NCBI GenBank assembly: GCA_015478945.1 | Contig: JABUQX010116852.1 | Span: forward strand, 20,001 to 31,353 | Source: Trachelipus rathkii | Lineage: Eukaryota > Arthropoda > Malacostraca > Isopoda > Trachelipodidae | Direction: 5' to 3' | Length of the DNA stretch: 11,353 bases | In this document: one piece after another, positions 6,528 to 11,353 of the stretch | Layout of the letters: each line of letters starts with the position of its first letter | How positions within the stretch are numbered: position 1 is the first letter of the stretch | The notes under the pieces: generated by a model | The model's database searches: none | The model's input: the letters and a program-made list of their open reading frames with translations, nothing else | What the model was told of the DNA's origin: nothing | Program-made: the position numbers and the translations under genes

Positions 6528-7226
6528 TTATGTTGATTTTAAATGTAATCGAATAGTTATTTCTTCTCCTCGAAGATTTAACGGTTTATGATATTGATCA
6601 GTAAGCCAAATATGAATCAAATTAACAGTTGGAATTGTTATCGGTAGATATACTACTGTATTAGGTCTCTCATTTATTTTATAACCGGGAGGAACATCGG
6701 GGAAGAAACTATACAAAATTGGTTTTTGATGTCCATTAAGATAAGAACCTTCTATAATATCACAATTAACTAAGATAGAATTTACTGGTGAAATATTAAC
6801 AATGTTTTCACTTTCATGTTTTCCAATGACTTCAATAGCATCCCTACTAAATCCTAAAAGATTTTTAAATGACTTTTCATTGAAATATATAATAAAATTA
6901 GCCTTCCTAACATGAATAATACATTTCATAGTTATGTGGTTTGCTTCAATACTGAATGCTTCTGAATGCTTATTTTTAACAAGATGTTCTTGAATGTAAT
7001 TATTAATCGCTTTGATTTCATAAGCTCCTGTTGGAAATAATATTTCAAAAATTTTACCGTTATATTCATATGCAAATTTATTATTTGATTCATCAATATT
7101 TGGTACTGAATTATACGTATTTATATTTAATAACGCTATTTCATGTGTTTTACCCTTTTCTAATTTTAAAGAAGGGTAAAAATTATATTTGAAATCAGAT
7201 GTATTACTAGATAACACAATGCTCAT
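6528..7226 (-). CDS. penton-like minor capsid protein (single jelly-roll)
   Basis: 232 residues, intact. The beta-rich sequence carries segments I associate with the Polinton/adintovirus minor capsid (penton-base-like) protein encoded beside MCP: YNFYPSLKLEKGKTHEIALL near 14-33, FEILFPTGAYEI, a LLGFSRDAIEVIG stretch, SILVNCDIIEGSYLNGHQKP, YSFFPDVPPGYKI, and a C-terminal LNLRGEEITIRLHL strand. The expected role is to form the five-fold vertices and anchor the fibre. The start is set by the shared signal. The DUF8207-like gene upstream ends in an ATGA overlap with this ATG, and MCP begins 22 bp after the stop. A second copy of the start of this gene lies at 11304 on the plus strand. Confidence 0.75.
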   Translation of the reverse strand: MSIVLSSNTSDFKYNFYPSLKLEKGKTHEIALLNINTYNSVPNIDESNNKFAYEYNGKIFEILFPTGAYEIKAINNYIQEHLVKNKHSEAFSIEANHITMKCIIHVRKANFIIYFNEKSFKNLLGFSRDAIEVIGKHESENIVNISPVNSILVNCDIIEGSYLNGHQKPILYSFFPDVPPGYKINERPNTVVYLPITIPTVNLIHIWLTDQYHKPLNLRGEEITIRLHLKST

Positions 7227-8140
7227 TTATTATAGAGAAAAAAGTTATTTAAAGATTTTATTATATCTGTATCAAATATACCTAATCTTAACAGTTCATC
7301 ATTAATAGCTTGTAACTCATTAAATACATTAGTATTACCCGATTGAATTTCTGAAAATAATATTCTATGTTTATTAACAAGCTCATTAGGATCTGAAGGT
7401 AAAAATTTAAATCCCGTACCTGAGATATCTCCTACACTAGTTCTTCGAGGAGTATCTCCAACACTGCTTCTTCTTGGTGTTCTTACTTTCTGACGTAATT
7501 CTGATTTTAATTCATCAAGCAATTTATATTCATCATATATTGGTTTAATAAACATCTTATATTTATCACCCTTATTCGATTTAGCAGTACTTCCATCGTA
7601 TCTAAAAAACGCTTTAGTTTGAATCATTATTTTCTTATAATTATTATAGTCATTTACGGAAACTTCTCCAGGATTTTTCAAGGTTAGAAGTTTCCATAGA
7701 CCTTCAGTACCGATGTATTGGTTTTTATCAATAATTAAATTATTACCATCAATTTTAACTGTTGCATTACCTAATTTAAAATTATCACCTCCTTCAGCCA
7801 TTTTAATACCGAATGCGTTGTCATATTTATTAGGATAATAAATTACTTGCAAATGTTTTCCTGCTATTTTTCCTAACTTTGTAAAATTATATCTAGGAGA
7901 GCTAGGTGATGCTGGTACATCTTCGATAGCTAAAGGAACTTGACGTGAAGTAAGAGCTGGTAGTGTTGGTTGAGTTTGAAGTATTTCTTTTTGATGCGTA
8001 GTTATATCCTTAATCGGTTCAATTAATGGTTGTAGTAGTTTAATATTTTCTTGATAGATATCTTGTTCACCTAATTTTTCGTTTAAAAATCTTTTCTGAA
8101 GTTTCTTTCTAATATTTACCAAATCAGATTTTTCTTTAAT
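7177..8140 (-). repeat. left arm of large inverted duplication
   Basis: This 964-base stretch is the reverse complement of 10402-11353 at near identity. It covers most of the DUF8207-like gene and the first 50 bases of the penton gene. By eye I find at least four substitutions and one 12-bp indel (extra here, between TAATTC repeats at 7496 and 7508). Homology probably continues left of 7177, because the right arm is cut by the window edge. Confidence 0.95.
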
Positions 8141-8150
8141 TACAATTCAT
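7223..8150 (-). pseudogene. DUF8207-like Polinton protein, left copy, start lost
   Basis: About 299 codons stay open after the damaged start. Content matches the intact plus-strand copy at 10387: proline/threonine-rich N-terminal part, a conserved central domain (GKIAGKHLQVIYYPNK to GLWKLLTLKNPG), two nine-residue repeats (TPRRSSVGD/TPRRTSVGD) and a C-terminal FLPSDPNELVNKHR region. The central domain is, from memory, what recent annotations call DUF8207, of unknown function but common in invertebrate Polintons. The ATG at 8150 runs into a TAA after four codons. The protein frame has no ATG before the conserved part, only a TTG at 8122. The four residues LKSE near the repeats are extra relative to the other copy. 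The 3' end carries the penton promoter. Confidence 0.8.
7227..7243 (-). promoter_or_regulatory. late-type promoter motif inside the DUF8207-like gene end
   Basis: On the minus strand, TTTTTTCTCTATAATAA precedes the penton ATG at 7226. It encodes the last residues (FFLYNK) of the DUF8207-like protein, whose TGA overlaps the ATG as ATGA. Confidence 0.75.
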
Positions 8151-8161
8151 TTATTAGAAAT
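8141..8161. other. rearrangement junction: head-to-head join of two element pieces
   Basis: To the left, minus-strand DNA matches the start of the DUF8207-like gene. To the right, plus-strand DNA is the middle of the packaging ATPase, whose first half is absent. The two divergent genes therefore share a boundary with no room for an ATPase start. Clean homology to the right-hand copy ends at 8140. Confidence 0.8.
8151..8160 (-). promoter_or_regulatory. degenerate remnant of the late-type promoter
   Basis: On the minus strand, TTTCTAATAA before ATG 8150 looks like the usual TTTCTCTATAATAA with four bases lost. With small gaps, the start region can still be aligned to the intact copy at 10375-10402. 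Confidence 0.45.
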
Positions 8162-8635
8162 CTACCTAGAAAGAATAAAAAATCGAAATATAAGGTAGAA
8201 TATTATGAAGATTCTTCCAAAATTTTAGACCCGAAAGATGTTAATACTAAGAAGAAAAATTTATTTGTATTTGATGATATAATGAATGATTCAAATCAAA
8301 GTAAAGCTGAAGATTATTATACGAGAGGAAGACATAATAATACAAGCTCTATTTATATTAGTCAAAACTATTTTAAACTTCCTCGTCAAACAATACGATC
8401 CAATGCTAATGTATTTATATTGTTCTCATTGCCTATAAAAGATTTAGTTAATATTTTTAATGATTTCATTTCAAAAGATATGACGTGGGAAGAATTTCGT
8501 AATTATTGTGAAACTGTTTGGAAAGAACCATTTGGTTACATTGTTATAAATAAAAAATTATCACCAGGAGAAGGAAGATATCAAGCTAATTTTAACTCTA
8601 TATATATACCTAAAAAGTTTTTTCCTCTTAAATAA
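8157..8635 (+). pseudogene. ATP: A32/FtsK-type genome-packaging ATPase, 3' half only
   Basis: This family drives viral DNA into the capsid. The surviving frame starts at the junction and reaches the stop at 8633-8635. It carries Walker B, NLFVFDDIM (8258-8284), with the catalytic acidic pair. Then come the RGRHNNTSSIYISQNYFKLP sensor-like segment and an RSNANVFILF strand, as in Polinton ATPases. A helical C-terminal part with DMTWEEFRNYC follows. The Walker A loop and everything upstream are missing, and the ATG at 8282 lies inside the Walker B region, so it is not a start. The 3' end encodes FFPLK from the promoter of the next gene, and its TAA abuts the next ATG. The fragment cannot hydrolyse ATP. 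Confidence 0.88.
8618..8635 (+). promoter_or_regulatory. late-type promoter motif (TTAAATAA class) inside the ATPase end
   Basis: TTTTTTCCTCTTAAATAA runs directly into the ATG at 8636 and includes the ATPase stop codon TAA. It shows the signal is also used by plus-strand genes. Confidence 0.7.
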
Positions 8636-9198
8636 ATGTATATTTACAATACAACTCGAAAAGTTCATAAAGAAAATTTCATTGAGACCAATTCAATAAA
8701 CTTAACCCTTGAAAATCAAAAATATATTAATGAATTGAAATTATTTTTAAAGACGAAAACTGGTTCAGGATTGTTAAATTCGGCGTTGAAGAAACTTCCT
8801 TTACCAGAAATACATTTAAATTTACCTAATAATGTTCCATCGGAAATATTGAAAACGGATCGTTCAGGAATACAGGAAAATATTCATATTGCGGTCCAGG
8901 TACGAAAGTACAAAAAAGATTAAAAGAAGGATATAATGGTGTTAACAGTTTAGATAAGGCCTGTAAACAACATGATATAAATTATTTAAAACATAAAAAT
9001 ACGAAAGAGAGAAATGCGGCAGATGATCTATTAGCAAAACAAGCGAGTGAAATTGCTTTAGATCCTAATGAACCAGAGTACGTTAGAAAAGACGCGAGAT
9101 TAGTCACAGGAGTTATGGGAATGAAATCAAGATTCGGAATGGGTTTACCATCAAAAAACGGGGTAAAGAGCTCGCGAAATCGGGCTCTGAAAAATTAA
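8636..9198 (+). pseudogene. phospholipase A2-domain virion protein, broken by a frameshift
   Basis: A probable minor virion protein with a parvovirus-VP1-like PLA2 domain, which in other viruses opens the endosomal membrane. The N-terminal frame from 8636 gives about 75 plausible residues (to LPNNVPSEIL) and then runs out of frame to a stop at 8923. The catalytic part lies in another frame, open from 8833 to the stop at 9198. It has the calcium-loop motif YCGPGTK (from 8887) and the catalytic helix DKACKQHDINY with the His-Asp pair, then a charged helix (KERNAADDLLAKQA). The switch lies between 8833 and 8878. The start signal is excellent. The break means no full PLA2 protein is made unless the shift is a sequencing error or programmed. 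Confidence 0.82.
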
Positions 9199-10214
9199 TT
9201 TAGTAAAAATGGACTTCATAAAGATAAACTAGATACTCAATATCAATGATTTAGACGAAAAAGTGGATTATCTTCTAAGATAGTTAAAGAATGGTTAAGT
9301 CGTCAAAACGTTTACACATTGCATAAACCGATAAGACATAAATTTTCAACGAGAAGAGTGATGGCTCCAGTGTTGATGATCAATGGCAAGCTGATTTAGT
9401 AGACATGCAAAAATATAAATCTCAGAATAAAAATATAAATTACATATTAACAGTTATAGATATATTCAGTAAATACGCTTGGGCTACTCCTATTAAAAAG
9501 AAAACTGGAAATGATATCGCAGAGGCATTTCAAAATATATTTAAGAGAATTCCTAGAAAAATACATACGGATAAAGGACTCGAATTCATAAATAAACCAA
9601 CTCAAGAGCTATTTAGAAAACATAGAATACATTGGTTCGCTACAGAGAATGAAACGAAAGCTCAAGTAGTAGAAAGATTTAACAGAACTTTAAAATCTAA
9701 AATGTGGAAATATTTTACAGAAAACAAAACAAAGAAATGGATTGATATTCTCTCTGATTTAGTAAAAAATTATAATACAAGTTCTCATAGAAGTATTAAA
9801 ATGACTCCTGAACAAGGATCTCTTGAGAAGAATAGTAAAGTTGTGTATGAAAATTTATTTCCTCCTACTAAGTCTAAACTTAGGAAACCAAAATTTAACC
9901 TTGGTGATAGAGTAAGAATCAGCAGAAAATATAAAGATTTTAGAAAAGGTTATCTTCCAAACTTTACAGAAGAAATATTTATTATATCTGAAGTATTGGA
10001 AACAAATCCTATAACTTATAAAATAAGAGACATGAGTGATGAAGAGATTATTGGAAGTTTTTATGAACAAGAAATGGTGAAATATGAAAGTGAATTATAC
10101 GAGGTTGAAAAAATATTAAAAAGAAATAAAGAGAAAATATTAGTTAAATGGAAAGGATACAATACAACATCTTGGATAAATGAAAAAGACTTAACGGAAA
10201 CATCAAACATCTAA
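9199..10214 (+). pseudogene. INT: Polinton rve-family integrase with chromodomain, N-terminus broken
   Basis: It catalyses insertion of element DNA. The N-terminal frame (9199-9399) has an in-frame TGA at 9247 but includes KIVKEWLSRQNVYTLHKP, typical of Polinton integrases. The frame changes between about 9360 and 9375. The main frame then runs to TAA at 10212. Catalytic residues: Asp at 9393 (DDQWQADLVDM), Asp at 9570 (IHTDKGLEF) and Glu at 9672 (VVERFNRTLK), the last two separated by 33 residues, with the ENETKA signature. A beta-rich C-terminal domain (NLGDRVRISRKYKDFRKGYL) and a chromodomain (YEVEKILKRN, LVKWKGYNTTSW) follow. The ATG at 9405 would omit the first catalytic Asp, so it is not a functional start. 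No start signal is seen upstream. Confidence 0.9.
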
Positions 10215-10368
10215 CATCTAAACATCTAAACATCTAACATCTAAACATCTAACATCAAATCGTTTAAAGTTCTGTTTTACATAGGATATCTGTTTCATAA
10301 AGATGTTAGATGTTTAGATGTTTAGATGTTAGATGTTTGATGTTTAGATGTTAGATGTTTGATGTTTC
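10197..10368. repeat. minisatellite inverted repeat forming a long hairpin
   Basis: The left arm (10197-10257) is made of CATCTAA/CATCTAAA units of 7-8 bases. The right arm (10301-10368) is the reverse complement of the same units. The outer 30 bases of each arm match perfectly, and the inner part matches with small gaps. A 43-base unique loop (10258-10300) separates them. It begins inside the last codons of the integrase and ends one base before the T run of the next promoter. It could act as a transcript-end hairpin, an arm of an old terminal repeat or a rearrangement hotspot. Confidence 0.9.
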
Positions 10369-10386
10369 TTTTTTTCTCTATAATAA
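10369..10386 (+). promoter_or_regulatory. late-type promoter motif (TATAATAA class), intact
   Basis: TTTTTTTCTCTATAATAA leads into the ATG at 10387. It is the undamaged counterpart of the remnant at 8151-8160 and starts immediately after the minisatellite hairpin. Confidence 0.75.
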
Positions 10387-11307
10387 ATGGCATATGTTAA
10401 TATTAAAGAAAAATCTGATTTAGTAAATATTAGAAAGAAACTTCAGAAAAGATTTTTAAACGAAAAATTAGGTGAACAAGATATCTATCAAGAAAATATT
10501 AAACTACTACAACCATTAATTGAACCGATTAAGGATATAACTACGCATCAAAAAGAAATACTTCAAACTCAACCAACACTACCAGCTCTTACTTCACGTC
10601 AAGTTCCTTTAGCTATCGAAGATGTACCAGCATCACCTAGCTCTCCTAGATATAATTTTACAAAGTTAGGAAAAATAGCAGGAAAATATTTGCAAGTAAT
10701 TTATTATCCTAATAAATATGACAACGCATTCGGTATTAAAATGGCTGAAGGAGGTGATAATTTTAAATTAGGTAATGCAACAGTTAAAATTGATGGTAAT
10801 AATTTAATTATTGATAAAACCCAATACATTGGTACTGAAGGTCTATGGAAACTTCTAACCTTGAAAAATCCTGGAGAAGTTTCCGTAAATGACTATAATA
10901 ATTATAAGAAAATAATGATTCAAACTAAAGCGTTTTTTAGATACGATGGAAGTACTGCTAAATCGAATAAGGGTGATAAATATAAGATGTTTATTAAACC
11001 AATATATGATGAATATAAATTGCTTGATGAATTACGTCAGAAAGTAAGAACACCAAGAAGAAGCAGTGTTGGAGATACTCCTCGAAGAACTAGTGTAGGA
11101 GATATCTCAGGTACGGGATTTAAATTTTTACCTTCAGATCCTAATGAGCTTGTTAATAAACATAGAATATTATTTTCAGAAATTCAATCGGGTAATACTA
11201 ATGTATTTAATGAGTTACAAGCTATTAATGATGAACTGTTAAGATTAGGTATATTTGATACAGATATAATAAAATCTTTAAATAACTTTTTTCTCTATAA
11301 TAAATGA
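10387..11307 (+). CDS. DUF8207-like Polinton protein, right copy, intact
   Basis: 306 residues. The N-terminal part (1-45) is charged and helical. Residues 48-88 are rich in Pro, Thr and Ser. The conserved central domain (90-205) includes GKIAGKYLQVIYYPNK, IDGNNLIIDK, QYIGTEGLWKLLTLKNPG and DYNNYKKIMIQT. Two nine-residue repeats (222-239, TPRRSSVGD/TPRRTSVGD) follow, basic and phosphorylatable-looking, and a C-terminal helical segment (246-300) contains FLPSDPNELVNKHR. From memory the middle is DUF8207, widespread in invertebrate Polintons and of unknown role. Its place beside penton and MCP suggests a virion or core protein, which is inference. Relative to the left copy it lacks four residues, through a 12-bp gap at a GAATTA repeat (11029). 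Its TGA overlaps the next ATG. Confidence 0.8.
   Translation: MAYVNIKEKSDLVNIRKKLQKRFLNEKLGEQDIYQENIKLLQPLIEPIKDITTHQKEILQTQPTLPALTSRQVPLAIEDVPASPSSPRYNFTKLGKIAGKYLQVIYYPNKYDNAFGIKMAEGGDNFKLGNATVKIDGNNLIIDKTQYIGTEGLWKLLTLKNPGEVSVNDYNNYKKIMIQTKAFFRYDGSTAKSNKGDKYKMFIKPIYDEYKLLDELRQKVRTPRRSSVGDTPRRTSVGDISGTGFKFLPSDPNELVNKHRILFSEIQSGNTNVFNELQAINDELLRLGIFDTDIIKSLNNFFLYNK
11287..11303 (+). promoter_or_regulatory. late-type promoter motif inside the DUF8207-like gene end
   Basis: TTTTTTCTCTATAATAA precedes the ATG at 11304 and encodes FFLYN of the gene ending at 11307. It is identical to the copy at 7227-7243. Confidence 0.75.
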
Positions 11308-11353
11308 GCATTGTGTTATCTAGTAATACATCTGATTTCAAATATAATTTTTA
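11304..11353 (+). CDS. penton-like minor capsid protein, second copy, cut by window end
   Basis: The first 16 codons (MSIVLSSNTSDFKYNF) are identical to the start of the minus-strand penton gene at 7226, and the nucleotides match too. The rest lies beyond the window. Its presence shows that the right-hand copy keeps the DUF8207-penton order and may carry another full structural cluster. Confidence 0.85.
   Translation, partial: MSIVLSSNTSDFKYNF

Larger units (their letters stand above)
1433..11353. mobile_element. Polinton/Maverick (adintovirus-like) endogenous virus, rearranged, right end beyond window
   Basis: The hallmark genes of the Polinton/adintovirus group are here: chromodomain rve integrase, adenain-like protease, A32-type packaging ATPase (3' half), double jelly-roll major capsid protein, penton-like minor capsid protein and PLA2-domain protein. 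Small family-typical genes and a shared start signal go with them. The left boundary is inferred from the change from microsatellite to structured sequence and from the inverted repeat starting at 1433. The right end is not in the window. Protein-primed DNA polymerase B and the ATPase Walker A half are missing. The piece is not one simple copy: a DUF8207-penton segment occurs twice in inverted orientation, with a join at about 8141-8161. Confidence 0.85.
10402..11353 (+). repeat. right arm of large inverted duplication
   Basis: It is the reverse complement of 7177-8140, reaches the window end and presumably continues. The 952-base length against 964 on the left is fully explained by the one 12-bp indel. 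Confidence 0.95.

Noticed and set aside
8282..8635. Stand-alone 117-residue gene starting at ATG 8282
   Set aside because: The Met lies within the Walker B strand, and the frame continues upstream to the junction. It is a truncated ATPase.
9855..10070. Minus-strand open frame of 71 codons
   Set aside because: It is an antisense shadow of the integrase C-terminal domain.
8141..10401. CRISPR or casposon-like array suggested by the short repeats near the integrase
   Set aside because: The repeats are 7-8 bp without unique spacers and form an inverted minisatellite; the integrase is rve-type with a chromodomain, not Cas1.
1433..11353. Virophage, polydnavirus or plain retrotransposon as the source
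   Set aside because: The chromodomain rve integrase with adenain-like protease, double jelly-roll capsid, PLA2 and A32-type ATPase fits Polinton/adintovirus best. There is no reverse transcriptase or long terminal repeat, and no polydnavirus gene family is seen.

Overview
The window looks like very AT-rich arthropod-type nuclear DNA (an inference from the AAT/AT microsatellites and the element family; the host species cannot be told) carrying a damaged, rearranged Polinton/Maverick element, i.e. an endogenous adintovirus-like dsDNA virus. No rRNA, tRNA or CRISPR array was recognised.

Layout. Positions 1-490 are AT-rich microsatellites. 490-994 has no recognisable gene. 995-1215 is a degenerate tandem repeat of about 82 bp. 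1320-1432 is an (AT)n tract. From about 1433 the virus-like DNA begins, possibly at a terminal inverted repeat. A plus-strand zinc-finger gene (1702-2163; possible relative of poxvirus late transcription factor VLTF-3) converges on a compact minus-strand morphogenesis cluster. Read in its own direction from 8150 down to 2231, that cluster is: DUF8207-like protein, penton-like minor capsid protein, major capsid protein, 47-residue zinc ribbon, membrane-active minor virion protein, adenain-like protease, collagen-like fibre, a candidate OB-fold protein and a small acidic protein. At about 8141-8161 this cluster is joined head-to-head to plus-strand DNA holding the 3' half of the packaging ATPase, a phospholipase A2-domain gene and a chromodomain integrase. 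A long minisatellite hairpin follows, then a second, intact copy of the DUF8207-like gene and the start of a second penton gene running off the window. No DNA polymerase B and no Walker A half of the ATPase is present.

How it works together. The proteins form a virion-building and integration set: capsid shell and vertex, maturation protease, host-contact fibre, endosome-escape candidates, DNA packaging and integration. Nearly every gene starts at a shared signal, T5-8 followed by CTCTATAATAAATG or CTTAAATAAATG, placed within about 20 nt of the ATG and often buried in the 3' end of the preceding gene. Strong palindromes sit after several stop codons and look like 3'-end signals. The signal resembles poxvirus-type late promoters (TAAATG) and includes the TCTA core known from CroV/mavirus late promoters.

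State. The MCP, fibre, PLA2 gene, integrase and left DUF8207 copy carry frameshifts, stops or a lost start, and the ATPase is truncated. The two inverted DUF8207 copies differ by only a few substitutions and one 12-bp indel, so the rearrangement is recent or is an assembly join between near-identical copies.
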